Shown: one piece after another, positions 1-8,744 of the stretch | Position numbering within the stretch: position 1 is the stretch's first letter | Layout of the letters: every line of letters begins with the position of its first letter | From: Streptomyces pilosus | GTDB taxonomy: Bacteria > Actinomycetota > Actinomycetes > Streptomycetales > Streptomycetaceae | Assembly: GCF_014649835.1 (NCBI RefSeq) | Contig: NZ_BMTU01000012.1 | Coordinates: 1 to 64,000 of the forward strand | Reading direction: 5' to 3' | Length of the DNA: 64,000 nucleotides | The notes under the pieces: generated by a model | Database searches by the model: none | Told to the model about the DNA's origin: nothing | Seen by the model: only the letters and a program-made list of their open reading frames with translations | Translations under genes and position numbers: made by a program

Positions 1-79
1 AACAGAGCAACGAGCATCTGAGCCGACAGTCACACCATCAGCGACTTCTGTTAGGACCTCTTAGCGCGCGTGTTTTCGT

Positions 80-814
80 TCAGCTGTGGCGCCGACCGCG
101 CTCGCGCACCCCGGTGACGAGCACTCCGATGGCGAAGATCAGGACAAGGATGAAAATGGCGATACCGAGGACGTCCTGAAGACCACTGGCCAGGCCGCTG
201 TAGCCCACATCGACGCCGAAGATCAAAGAGCACACGCCTGCGACAAGGGCCGTCCAGCCCAGCCAACCAGGAACCCGGCGACCAACGAGGATCGCGGCCC
301 CGAAGAGCGCGAGGGTCAGCCCCAGCAGGATACGGAAGTAACTCTGGAACCCCCATTCCAGCCAGCGCACGGTCTCGGCGCTGGCGAAACGGATCGCTTT
401 CTCACTGCCCGACGCGCTGACCCATGAGTCGACGGCCTGCTTCAGTCCCACGCCGTCCAATCCCTGCAGAACCGCCCAGATCGCGGCAGTCGCAACAGCT
501 GCCGCTGCCCCCAGCTGCGCTACCAGGGAAGGCCCATCGGCACCGCGCAGGACGCGGTAGAGCACGAGCAGGCCGCTCAGCGTCACCAAGACGCCGATGA
601 ACTGCAGGAGATGAACGGCGATCCAGGGGTCACTGTCCGCGTACTTGGTGAAGATCGCCGGATGGTCGTCTTCCTCCCCCGAAGGATGGAAGCCAGCGGT
701 CATGATCACATTGAGAAGGAAACCCCCGACCATGAGACCGCCGGCGATCGTCAGCCTGCGGCCTCGCGAATCGGCTGTATCCGTCCCTGTGCCGACACGC
801 ACATCCGGACTCAT
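80..814 (-). CDS. Unrecognised six-helix membrane protein
   Basis: I do not recognise the family. From the chosen ATG the protein has 244 residues and six hydrophobic stretches, read as six transmembrane helices; a polar loop between helices 1 and 2 carries HPSGEEDDHP, and the C-terminus is short and basic (RERGRRHS). An upstream start at 865 would add 17 residues, but the ATG at 814 has a purine-rich ribosome-binding stretch (GAGAGGACTGGGG) just before it. It lies alone in the accessory left arm, so it may be cargo of the mobile region. No catalytic motif is visible. Confidence 0.7.
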   Translation of the reverse strand: MSPDVRVGTGTDTADSRGRRLTIAGGLMVGGFLLNVIMTAGFHPSGEEDDHPAIFTKYADSDPWIAVHLLQFIGVLVTLSGLLVLYRVLRGADGPSLVAQLGAAAAVATAAIWAVLQGLDGVGLKQAVDSWVSASGSEKAIRFASAETVRWLEWGFQSYFRILLGLTLALFGAAILVGRRVPGWLGWTALVAGVCSLIFGVDVGYSGLASGLQDVLGIAIFILVLIFAIGVLVTGVRERGRRHS

Positions 815-940
815 GAGCAGTCCCCAGTCCTCTCGATGCCACCGACCGACGTACCTGAGGATCACCAGATGCAGCCGCTGGCCACAGAATCAGCAGCGCC
901 GCTTCACCCGAACGAGGTCTGATCGCGACCGATTGCGCCG

Positions 941-1063
941 GTGCCGGGCAGCTCGGCTAAAGGCCGTAACCATCACGGCGCACACCTCGTCGCCCTTGTC
1001 CGCGTCGGCGCCAAGTTCGAGAACGGCTTCCTGGTCGAGCGCGAGGAGGCGGTGGCCGCGTGA
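941..1063 (+). pseudogene. C-terminal scrap of an unidentified coding sequence
   Basis: A short open frame ends with the tail AKFENGFLVEREEAVAA and its TGA overlaps the start codon of the next gene. The frame is closed by a stop at 920-922, so only about 40 residues from a GTG remain. Residue and codon use look genuinely coding, which suggests the 3' end of a gene truncated by rearrangement. A translated micro-ORF coupled to the VOC gene is the alternative. The parent family was not recognised. Confidence 0.3.
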
Positions 1064-1479
1064 ACCGGCCGACGCACGGGGCACTGCACCACGTCGAGAT
1101 CTGGGTTCCCGATCTCGATCGCGCTGTCGCCTCACTCGGCTGGCTGCTTCAGACGCTGGGTTACGCAGTCTCGCAGAGCTGGGACACCGGCCGCAGTTGG
1201 CTGCTCGGGCCGACCTACCTCGTCCTCGAGCGGTCCCCGGCCCTCACCGCCGGCCGGTATGACCGCCGCCGCCCCGGGCTGAACCACCTGGCCTTTCACG
1301 TCGAGGACGCCACTACTGTCGAGAAGCTGGCCGCCGACGCGGCCCAGCACGGCTGGAGCCTGATGTTCCCCGAGCTTCACCCGCACGCCGGCGGCAAGCA
1401 GCACTACGCGGCCTACCTGGAAAACGCCGACGGCTTCGAGGTCGAGCTTGTCGCAATCAATTCACCCCAGAGCCGGTGA
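1060..1479 (+). CDS. VOC-superfamily (glyoxalase/dioxygenase-like) protein
   Basis: This 139-residue protein has the single-module VOC pattern: an N-terminal LHHVEIWVPDLDRA strand-helix start, a central LNHLAFHVED strand and a C-terminal DGFEVELVA strand. Histidines and glutamates in these strands are the usual metal ligands of glyoxalase, fosfomycin-resistance and extradiol-type proteins. The start is GTG, preceded by GAGGAGG ten bases upstream. The length is normal for a single-domain member that dimerises. The substrate cannot be told from sequence; the accessory setting would fit a resistance or detoxification cargo gene, which is inference. Confidence 0.8.
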   Translation: MNRPTHGALHHVEIWVPDLDRAVASLGWLLQTLGYAVSQSWDTGRSWLLGPTYLVLERSPALTAGRYDRRRPGLNHLAFHVEDATTVEKLAADAAQHGWSLMFPELHPHAGGKQHYAAYLENADGFEVELVAINSPQSR

Positions 1480-1506
1480 GCTCAACTGATCCACAAGTAT
1501 TGACAA

Positions 1507-1674
1507 TTGCTCGCGATCTTCGCCAACGCCCTCGAACTGGACGAGCACGGCGAACCGGTCAATGAGAAGTACGCGGAGCGCCGGGCTGCAACCGATCTCT
1601 ACAGTTACTGCACACCGGGTAAGGCTGGCCCCGCCCGCGACCCCGCTCCCCTGCATAGTGGCGCTATCCGGTGA
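1507..1674 (+). pseudogene. Coding remnant beside the IS relic
   Basis: A 55-codon open stretch without ATG or GTG start (first possible codon TTG, preceded at once by TGA) reads LAIFANALELDEHGEPVNEK and continues hydrophilic. Codon use looks real, so this is probably a 5'-truncated piece of a gene whose front was lost; it runs into the 3' end of the IS5-type relic. Family not recognised. The 184 bases between the VOC gene and the relic hold nothing else. Confidence 0.3.
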
Positions 1675-2313
1675 GGGCGAGGTTGTGCAGGCGGGCGATG
1701 CCATGCATCGCGTGCTGCACTCCATCGCCTCTCAGGCGGCAGTCGCGCAGGATCTTCCAGGTCTTCATCCGGGCGTGGGCGTGCTCGACGCGGGCGCGAA
1801 CCTGCTATTGGGACTTGTTGTGTGCCTGTTTCCAGTCGGGTAGATCCTCTCCCTTGCGGCGGCGGTGCGGCATGACGAGCCCGGTACCCGGGCAGCCGCC
1901 ATGGCGATGGTCGTTGTGTTGCCGACGGCGGCTTTCGCACCAGACTCCGCCCAGGTCCGGTAGTCGTTGCGATTGCCGGCAACGGCCCGGCCGACCACCA
2001 CGACCAGGCGGGTGTCGGCGTCGATGACCACTTGATGATTGGTGGAATAGCGATAGTTCTTCGACTGCTCGGCCACCTTTTGGTCCCGGGTGGGCACCAG
2101 GATGCCGTCCACGATCAGCACCGCCTCTTTGGCGAACCGCTGGCGGGGACGCAGCGCAAACCTCGGGCCGAGGTCGTCGATCACCCGGTCCGCGGTCGAC
2201 TTCGACACCCCGAACAGCGGGGCCAGGCCGAAGGCGCGGGGACTCAGACCGGTGAACGGGGCTATCCAGGACGGCTCGGACGACGTGATCACGCCTGACA
2301 TGGTCAAGATCAT
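1664..2313 (-). pseudogene. IS5-type transposase, multiply broken
   Basis: Recognisable blocks run in order: an N-terminal SSEPSWIAPFTGLSPRAFG, then LFGVSKSTADRVIDDLGP, VLIVDGILVPTRD, SKNYRYSTNHQVVIDADTR and GNRNDYRTW, and a C-terminal RVEHAHARMKTWKILRDC ending NLALTG. Three lesions are visible. About 45 residues expected between LSPRAFG and APLFGVSKS are missing in frame; a frameshift follows GNTTTIA near 1905; an in-frame TAG sits at 1805-1807. The original stop is at 1664-1666. The gene cannot make active transposase. The expected intact sequence is recalled from related Streptomyces elements. Confidence 0.8.
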
Positions 2314-2346
2314 CGTAAGGGAAGATCACTTACGGGACAGCCCTTA
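1664..2346 (-). mobile_element. Decayed IS5-family insertion sequence
   Basis: The relic carries a broken DDE transposase gene and one recognisable end: on the minus strand the element begins GGGCTGTCCCGTAAGTGATC immediately after CTAA, a YTAR-type target like those used by IS5-group elements. The matching left inverted repeat was not found past the transposase stop, so the left end is probably deleted. The intact end abuts the tniQ stop codon, which places this insertion after the Tn7-like module was already there. Confidence 0.7.
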
Positions 2347-4164
2347 GGATTCTCCGGTGCAAGCGGTCCCCGAGTCGATGGCGCTGGCGAGCCGGCGTGC
2401 GTAATCGTCAAGCACTCTCCGCAGCTCAGCGTAGTGCGGGAGTGGGTCAGGGCGGGTGAGTTGGAACCACGTGGTGCTCCGGCGCTGCGCCCACCTCCGT
2501 CGCACGTTTGATGGCTGTTTAGCTGCGATGGTTCGTGGGGCGAAGAGATGTTCTCCCTGTGTCACCTGGGCCCAGACGAAGACTGAGGCTTCCTGGCGTT
2601 TACGGTCATCGAAGTCGGGTCGAATAGATCCCGGCAGTGGCTGCATCTTGTTGATCAGGTCGATCCAGGTGGTCCGGTCCAGTGCCCAGTCTCGAAGCGC
2701 CTCGCGTCTGCGCCGGTAGTCGACGAAGAGGTGCGGGTGCGCGCCCAGTTCCGAAGCAAGTTGCCTGAGTGCCGCGTCAAGCTCGGTCGGATCGCAACCC
2801 GCTTGTGCCCAGAATCGGGGCTCGCTGGCAACTTTGAACTGGACTCGGTTGGGGTTGATCCCGAGGAACGCTGCCGCGTCGCTCCGGGAGCCGCCCACGG
2901 ACCACTGAACGAGTTGGACCGCGGCAGCCCGACGAAGGAACTTTGGAGCATGGCCCGAAAAGCGGGCGAGGTGGCGTTGATACCAGTCGTGCTCCAGGAA
3001 CGCCGGGATGTGCTCAGCCCGGTAGTCGTCTCGAATCGGCGCCCGGATGCCCTGGCTGCCGCCAACCTTGCGGAAGGCACGTGTGAGAGGCTCAGCGGCT
3101 GCCTGCAACCGCTCAGAACATGCATGCTCGTGTCGGGCCAGGAGCCGCACCCACGGTGTGTGGCTGGGGCTGCTTCGGAAGGCAGCTCGGATGAACTGTG
3201 ACAAAACCCCGGAGAGGTCCTCGGCAGCAAGAACGCGGTCTGCGGCCTGCAGAACGGCGGCGCAGACAATCGGATCTCGCGGAGGCGCGTCGCGGGCCTG
3301 ACGTTCGTGTGGCCCGTGCCGACCGCGGACATAGACATCGACCTTCTCGACCGACGCTGTGTCCATCAGATATCGAGCTTCTGGCCAGGATGTGCTGATG
3401 AGAGTGGCAACCATTCGCAGATCAGAGAAGTATTCAGCGGTCTCTGCCGCGGGTGCCGACGAAGACAGACGGGTAAGGATGGCCTGTTGGAACTGTAGGG
3501 AGGCCGCAGTGGGCCGCGGCTGGATGCAATGCGGGCCGGCTTCGTTCAGCCATCCGCCGCAGGCTCGGGTCATCCGCTTCTTCGCCTGCGGTTCAGCGGA
3601 CGTCCACCGGCACTGCGCGGGATGAAGCCTGTTGTCGTTGACGCGTGGGATCAGGAATTCGGATCCGGAACTCGGCCGGCCACAGTGCGGGCAGCACGGC
3701 TCCAGAAACTGCTCATGTCTGATGCAAGCGAAGACGACGGGCAAATGCCATGACTTGTGCCAGGGCCCCCCGTGCAGACGCTGGGTAGCCGTCGAATTGC
3801 CGGCCAGGCAAGAGGTGCAGAACCTCGGCGAGCTGAGGAACAGCCAGGTGTCTGCCCATGTGCGCTGGGACTGATTGAGGGAACGCGCGATCGGCGGATA
3901 GCGGTCACGCCAGGACAACAGGGTCAACTGAGTGACTTCTTGCGGGGACAGTCTTGTCAGATGGGCGAAGCCCGCGACCTGCGACGGCGTGAGGTCCAAC
4001 AGCAGCTCGCGGGAGATGCGGGTGCGGTGAAACCCGTTGGCCAAGCCCGCCATGCGGGCCAGGTGAAGAGGCGGAAGGCCGAGTCGGTGAGAAAGCCGAA
4101 GCAGATAGCTGACCAGGGATTCTCCCGGCAAGGGTTCGAGACTCCGGGGCAATGGATGCATCAC
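2344..4164 (-). CDS. tniQ: TniQ/TnsD-family target-selection protein of a Tn7-like element
   Basis: This 606-residue protein begins with the TniQ signature (PLPRSLEPLPGESLVSYLLR, residues 4-23). A zinc-ribbon follows, with C116/C119, C147 with H150, and C158/C161. The long C-terminal half (about 250-606) is basic and helix-rich, as expected for the DNA-recognition part of TnsD-like proteins. TniQ proteins bind a target site and recruit the TnsC ATPase. It is the last gene of the tnsA-B-C-tniQ set, 11 bases after tnsC. Its stop codon lies exactly at the junction with a later IS insertion, so loss of a few C-terminal residues cannot be excluded. Confidence 0.88.
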   Translation of the reverse strand: MMHPLPRSLEPLPGESLVSYLLRLSHRLGLPPLHLARMAGLANGFHRTRISRELLLDLTPSQVAGFAHLTRLSPQEVTQLTLLSWRDRYPPIARSLNQSQRTWADTWLFLSSPRFCTSCLAGNSTATQRLHGGPWHKSWHLPVVFACIRHEQFLEPCCPHCGRPSSGSEFLIPRVNDNRLHPAQCRWTSAEPQAKKRMTRACGGWLNEAGPHCIQPRPTAASLQFQQAILTRLSSSAPAAETAEYFSDLRMVATLISTSWPEARYLMDTASVEKVDVYVRGRHGPHERQARDAPPRDPIVCAAVLQAADRVLAAEDLSGVLSQFIRAAFRSSPSHTPWVRLLARHEHACSERLQAAAEPLTRAFRKVGGSQGIRAPIRDDYRAEHIPAFLEHDWYQRHLARFSGHAPKFLRRAAAVQLVQWSVGGSRSDAAAFLGINPNRVQFKVASEPRFWAQAGCDPTELDAALRQLASELGAHPHLFVDYRRRREALRDWALDRTTWIDLINKMQPLPGSIRPDFDDRKRQEASVFVWAQVTQGEHLFAPRTIAAKQPSNVRRRWAQRRSTTWFQLTRPDPLPHYAELRRVLDDYARRLASAIDSGTACTGES

Positions 4165-4175
4165 TGCTCCATCCG

Positions 4176-5459
4176 TCAGGCGCCCGCGCGGGCAGCCGGG
4201 CCAGGGTCATCGAAAACGGTGTTCCGGGGTCGTTTCGCCCGCGTGGCCTTCTTGCCGGCGGTCTTTGGGGCGGCCGGGATCACCGGTTCGTCCGGCGGCT
4301 GTTCTGGCGCGTCGCGCCGGAGCACGATCTCGTCCAGCAGGCTCTCGTCGATCAGTTCCTTCCCGGACTCCATGGCTTCCTGGGCGCCGTCTTCGAGCAG
4401 TCGTCCCAGCAGGCCGATGACACCGCCGGTGCGGCGCATCAAGTACTCCGGCATAGTGCCGCCGGTGAGCATGCCCTGCTTCGCGTTCATCAGCCGCAGA
4501 TGCTGCTCGATTCCCTCCAGGTGATTGACGAAGGCCGCGATCTGTTTCGGGGTGATGTAGCGGAACCGGTCGATCTCGATGAGCTCGAAGCGGTGTTCTG
4601 TCTGGGTGATCTCCAAGCCGTGGATGCGGGTCGACTCCAGTTGTGGCATCTCCCATTGCCGGGTCTTCTTGTTCCACGTGGCCTCACGCAGTAGCCCGAT
4701 GCCGGGGATGTTGACGCCGGTCAGGATCAGGGTGACGTCCAGGCTCATGAAGGCTCGCATCAGGTCCAGGACGTCCTGGTCGTCGGCTCTGTGCATCCGT
4801 AGTCGGCTGATGTCGTCCAGAATCAGTGCCTTGACGCCATGGTCATGCAGAGAGTCGGCGACCTGCCGTACGAGTTCCGGCAGCGTGGCCGACTTGCGGG
4901 TCGGGGCCCGGAAGAACCCCAAGATCGACGTGCAAAGGCTCTTCGGAGTCGCTGTAACCGGGGTCGAGACGTAGACAACCGGCGCGTGGAGATCGCGGGT
5001 GCCTGGACGAGCCTTGGGGTTGAGGTAGCTGTGCAGTTCCAGCCACTGGTTCTCGAAGACGGCCCCGGCTGAGCAGACAGACGCGGTCTTGCCGTAGTTG
5101 CCCCAGCCGCTGATCATCACGCCGGCCCGGGTCGGGTCGTTCTTCTTCCTCGTGTTGCCGCTCAAGCGGCGCCGGATCAGCTTGCCGACCTTGTCGTGCA
5201 TGGCGGTGTCCTGCAGCGGGAGGTTCGCATTCGTCAGCTCCCGGTAGAGGTCATAGTCGTACTGGCGGCCATCAGGGAGCATCGACCACTGCTGTGGCGA
5301 GATCGCCGCGGCGGGGACTAGTAGGCCGCAGTGGGTGCGGTAGTGCTGCCAGCCGACGTAGGTATCGAGTGGTGGGCGACTGCTCAGGATCAACTCGGCG
5401 ATCCTGGCTCGTGAAGGCAGACCCTCCAGCGGATCATCGTAAGAGAGGGCTCGGGTCAC
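4176..5459 (-). CDS. tnsC: TnsC-like AAA+ ATPase, transposition regulator
   Basis: This 427-residue AAA+ protein has Walker A GWGNYGKT (118-125) and Walker B ALILDD (211-216). In Tn7-like elements TnsC forms ATP-dependent filaments on target DNA and bridges the target selector (TniQ/TnsD) to the TnsAB transposase. The last ~40 residues are lysine/arginine-rich. The start is GTG, overlapping the tnsB stop by four bases (GTGA), so translation is probably coupled. The long N-terminal part before Walker A (about 110 residues) and the C-terminal tail probably contact partners, by analogy with TnsC. Confidence 0.9.
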   Translation of the reverse strand: MTRALSYDDPLEGLPSRARIAELILSSRPPLDTYVGWQHYRTHCGLLVPAAAISPQQWSMLPDGRQYDYDLYRELTNANLPLQDTAMHDKVGKLIRRRLSGNTRKKNDPTRAGVMISGWGNYGKTASVCSAGAVFENQWLELHSYLNPKARPGTRDLHAPVVYVSTPVTATPKSLCTSILGFFRAPTRKSATLPELVRQVADSLHDHGVKALILDDISRLRMHRADDQDVLDLMRAFMSLDVTLILTGVNIPGIGLLREATWNKKTRQWEMPQLESTRIHGLEITQTEHRFELIEIDRFRYITPKQIAAFVNHLEGIEQHLRLMNAKQGMLTGGTMPEYLMRRTGGVIGLLGRLLEDGAQEAMESGKELIDESLLDEIVLRRDAPEQPPDEPVIPAAPKTAGKKATRAKRPRNTVFDDPGPAARAGA

Positions 5460-7747
5460 GTGTCGTCCTCCCGGACAGGTGTATCGGCTTCCGAGCCGTC
5501 GGGGGGCGGAAGCCGGAACATGGGACGCCGGTTCAGGGCCTCGTGCAGCGTCGCCGGGGCCACGGGCTTGACGTCGGCGAGAGCCTCTTCGCGTCGCCGA
5601 CGGCGATCGTCATCGACCGCGTGGTCGATCGTGCAGGCGTGCTCGGCCCAGGCTGCGGGCATTTCAGCCGGAGCTGGCTCATCCGCGATGCCCGGTGCGG
5701 CGGGGCGGTCAGCGGCCGCAGCGTGTGCACGGGTAATCTCGCGGGCTTGGGCGACGCGCCGTTTCTTTCCGGCCTTCTTCTTGGCCTGGCTGGGCCATTG
5801 GTCGACGGGGGTAACCGAGCCGAGGATCCCGAGCAGATGTTCCAAAAGCTCGCTCTCGGAGTGGATCCTGATGTTGTTCGCCTTCACGCGCGTCAGGAGG
5901 GCGTCGGCGGTCTTGTCCGAGAAGGCGGGGATCTCGCCTTCAGGCGGCAGCCCTCGCCAGCGCAGGATGTGCCAGGTCTCGTGGTCGACAGGGTCCTGAA
6001 AGAACACCTGCCGGCGGTCCCTTCGGTCACTGCGGACCACCCACTTGCCAGCGTGCCTGCCGCCTCGGGTGGACGGCCGCAGGAAGCGCGGCTCGTCGAG
6101 GACCGGGGCGTGGTACCACAGCCCGAGGATCTTCACTCCGCGCCGTGCATGGATCTTCACCTGGTGCTTGCGAAGGACCTTGTAATAGAAGCTCGGTTCA
6201 GGGAAGTCCAGGTCGAACCCGCCCTGTTCCATCGCCGCTGCGAACAAGGTGTTGGGGCTGTGGTCCTCACCTGGCGCCCAGCTCGGAGCGTATTCACCTA
6301 ATTTGCGGTTTTGCCAGATCTGAACGATCCAAGTCGCGATGATGTGCTCGGCTTGCGCGAGCGTGAGGCTCGCGTCGCGTTCCGGATCGGCACCGCGGTC
6401 TGCGACGTTGCCGCCCGTGAAGCCCAGCAGATGCTCGAAGAGCATGGTCTGGATGGTGAGGAACTGGCGCTCGACCGCGAACTTGTCGGTCTGCCGCAGA
6501 ATGCGTGCGGGAAGGATGCGGCAGCCGATCTCCCGTTCGGCTTCCACGAGGTCGTGGTTCTTGTAGGGGCCGCCGTGGTCGGTGGTGACGGTCTCCGGGG
6601 CGAAGAACGGCAGAGCGGCGACCCGGTGCCCGGTGAACTCGGCGATCACGTCTGCCGGGACCCCGGCGTAGGGCCATTCCATGTCCTCTCCCCAGCCGTC
6701 CCTCATCGGAAGCGGCAGCATCACGTCCCGCAGCAGCATCGCGATGTCGACCGAGGTGTCGGACTGCAGCGTGAGCCGGAAAGCCGGCAGACCGTGCGTG
6801 TAGAGATCGAGCGCGAGGGTCAGTGTCGCGGTGACTGCCTCGCCGAACACGGCCTCGCGCAGCTTCACCGGCATCGGTGTCGAATCCAGCACCAGCACCT
6901 GGCCCGGCCGGTGGACCACCATGCGGCCGGAGACGCCGGCCTCAGCGGCGGCCTGGGCGGTCCGCGCGTAGCGCGGCTGGGCACCATCGGACCCGAACCA
7001 CTCTTTCCAGACGGTCGCGAGCGTCCCACGGGAAGGAATCTTCCTGGTCGGAAAAGCAGGGAACCGCTCACGCATGTACTGGTGCATCAGCCGGTGCTTG
7101 GCGGACAGACTCAGGCGGGCGCGTTCGCCGCACTCGGCCTTGACCGCGAAGATTGCCTCCCGTACCTCATTGGTGATGCTGCGGTGCCCACTGAGTCGCC
7201 GTGTCCAGCGTCCGTCTGCGCAAGCCAACAGAAGGCTGTCGCCCGATAGGGCCGACAGACGCTCCAAGGTCCGAAGACTGAGGTGTTGCAGGCCGAGCCG
7301 GACCGCCTCCGAACGGTGCATCGCTTTCGTCTCCGCCGCCTTCGCGTAACGCCGTTGGGTCAGCGTCGTGCGGTCCGGATCATAGGCAGGCCGAGGTTCG
7401 CCTGGCCGGGCCCGAGCCGGGTGCCCCTCCCGGAACCCCGTTTCAGCCTCCAGCACGTGCGAGGCCCGTAGCCGGGCCCGCTCCAGCTGGTCCTCGGTCA
7501 GGTCGGCGAGTGTCCTTGGCTGCCGGGAGGCCGGCAGCGGTCCTTTTGATGCTTCGACCGTCGGCAGGAGTCGCAGGTCGGGATGGTTGATGAGCCAGCG
7601 GAACGAGCGGGTCTCCGTGTGGCCGTCGGTATCTGCGAGGACGAGCCGGCCGAGCTGGCCCTGGACATCTTCGATCGTCCACTCGACGCCGTTGAGTGTG
7701 ACCCGCCTGCCCGGCGCGACCTGCAGGAGCCCTCTCGCCGCCATCAC
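5456..7747 (-). CDS. tnsB: TnsB-like DDE transposase
   Basis: This 763-residue transposase of the Mu/TnsB type has an integrase-like catalytic core. D288 lies in VLVLDST, D390 in VTTDHGGPYK and E426 in FAVERQF, giving an intact DDE triad. An N-terminal region of about 250 residues would bind the repeated sites at the transposon ends, and a Mu-type C-terminal beta-barrel and linker follow the core. It would join the 3' ends of the element to target DNA. Its ATG overlaps the tnsA stop by four bases, and its stop overlaps the tnsC start. All key residues are present, so I expect a functional enzyme. Confidence 0.92.
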   Translation of the reverse strand: MMAARGLLQVAPGRRVTLNGVEWTIEDVQGQLGRLVLADTDGHTETRSFRWLINHPDLRLLPTVEASKGPLPASRQPRTLADLTEDQLERARLRASHVLEAETGFREGHPARARPGEPRPAYDPDRTTLTQRRYAKAAETKAMHRSEAVRLGLQHLSLRTLERLSALSGDSLLLACADGRWTRRLSGHRSITNEVREAIFAVKAECGERARLSLSAKHRLMHQYMRERFPAFPTRKIPSRGTLATVWKEWFGSDGAQPRYARTAQAAAEAGVSGRMVVHRPGQVLVLDSTPMPVKLREAVFGEAVTATLTLALDLYTHGLPAFRLTLQSDTSVDIAMLLRDVMLPLPMRDGWGEDMEWPYAGVPADVIAEFTGHRVAALPFFAPETVTTDHGGPYKNHDLVEAEREIGCRILPARILRQTDKFAVERQFLTIQTMLFEHLLGFTGGNVADRGADPERDASLTLAQAEHIIATWIVQIWQNRKLGEYAPSWAPGEDHSPNTLFAAAMEQGGFDLDFPEPSFYYKVLRKHQVKIHARRGVKILGLWYHAPVLDEPRFLRPSTRGGRHAGKWVVRSDRRDRRQVFFQDPVDHETWHILRWRGLPPEGEIPAFSDKTADALLTRVKANNIRIHSESELLEHLLGILGSVTPVDQWPSQAKKKAGKKRRVAQAREITRAHAAAADRPAAPGIADEPAPAEMPAAWAEHACTIDHAVDDDRRRRREEALADVKPVAPATLHEALNRRPMFRLPPPDGSEADTPVREDDT

Positions 7748-8565
7748 ACCGCCCAGATCAGCGAGCTGTCGCGCAATGGGCTGCCCAGATCGACGCCGAG
7801 CTCGCGTTGCCAGAGCAGCCGGACGATGTTCGCCCGGCCGACGGAAGGCATGCTGGTCGCCTCCGCCAGTTCGGAGAACGCCATCACTCGCCCCTCCCGG
7901 CCGCCGACAGCCGTGAGTAGCTGGTCCCGCATGCCGAGCAGATCTCTCGCCGGCCGCCGGCGCGAAGACAAATGATCAAGGACGCTCCAGACATGCGGAT
8001 GCCAGCCGGCGACCACCGAGTACCGCCAGCCGCATGCCGCCGCCGTCTCCCTGGCCGCCGCGAACTTCAGGGCGTCGTCGTCCTTGACCAACTCCATCGG
8101 GCGGACGTCCAGCAACCACATCCCGCCGCCGATCACGGCCAGGAAGTCCGGGATGTGCCAGGATCGTCCGCCCACATGCTCGAAGTCCAGCCGGAAGGGC
8201 TGCGACAGCACCTCCGATGCACCCACGAAGTCCAGCGCGACCAGCAGCCGCATCTCCTCCAGCGACTCGAAGCCGTGCGTCCTGCCCGTTGACGTCATCA
8301 CCTCAAGCCCGGGGCGATGGCGCTGCTTCGCGCGCCAGGTGAACCCCCGCATCGGCTGGGACGACAGCACCGGCACGTGAGCCATGTCCCGGACCGGCCA
8401 GCAGACCTCGCCAGCACCCACACGCCACGTCGTGCTCCACCGGCGCAACCAGCCGTCCCCGAGCAGCAGCCGATCCCGCACCCGGGCAGCCACGTCGTAG
8501 GCCGTGACGAGCTGGTCCAGATGACTTGAGTCCGACGGAATCTTCGCCCCCGCTGTCTCACTCAC
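7744..8565 (-). CDS. tnsA: TnsA-like endonuclease subunit of a heteromeric transposase
   Basis: This 273-residue protein carries the TnsA N-terminal restriction-endonuclease-like pattern: FESLEEMRLLVALDF (E100/E103), SQPFRLDF, then HIPDF (D140) and LLDVRP (D153, R155). In E. coli TnsA the corresponding residues are E63, D114, Q130 and K132, so the catalytic Q-x-K reads D-x-R here. TnsA cuts the 5' ends of the element, allowing cut-and-paste with TnsB. The C-terminal ~90 residues resemble a winged-helix partner-binding part. The start is GTG with no strong Shine-Dalgarno; it is the first gene of the operon and faces the putative element end. Confidence 0.85.
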   Translation of the reverse strand: MSETAGAKIPSDSSHLDQLVTAYDVAARVRDRLLLGDGWLRRWSTTWRVGAGEVCWPVRDMAHVPVLSSQPMRGFTWRAKQRHRPGLEVMTSTGRTHGFESLEEMRLLVALDFVGASEVLSQPFRLDFEHVGGRSWHIPDFLAVIGGGMWLLDVRPMELVKDDDALKFAAARETAAACGWRYSVVAGWHPHVWSVLDHLSSRRRPARDLLGMRDQLLTAVGGREGRVMAFSELAEATSMPSVGRANIVRLLWQRELGVDLGSPLRDSSLIWAV

Positions 8566-8644
8566 ACGCCAACAGCAGCACTGTCCGACCGGCAGCGGGG
8601 GTCATTCTTCGAATCTGATCGCTACGCAGCGTTACGGAATCAAG

Positions 8645-8677
8645 ATCCGCCAACTAGACGTGCTCATCCGCCAACTA
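8645..8677 (+). repeat. Paired 12-base direct repeats, probable TnsB-binding sites at the transposon end
   Basis: ATCCGCCAACTA occurs exactly at 8645-8656 and again at 8666-8677, a 21-base period. Tn7-family ends carry several ~20-22-base TnsB sites at about this spacing next to tnsA. The stretch lies 80-110 bases upstream of tnsA and before the doxX promoter. A weaker similarity (GTCGCAAC) follows at about 8687. I cannot fix the terminal nucleotides or a target duplication, because the opposite end is outside the window. Confidence 0.55.
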
Positions 8678-8744
8678 AAATTCTCGGTCGCAACCGGCAC
8701 CGACGCCGGAGGACCCCGGCCGCGCCCGGACTACTGATTGAAAG

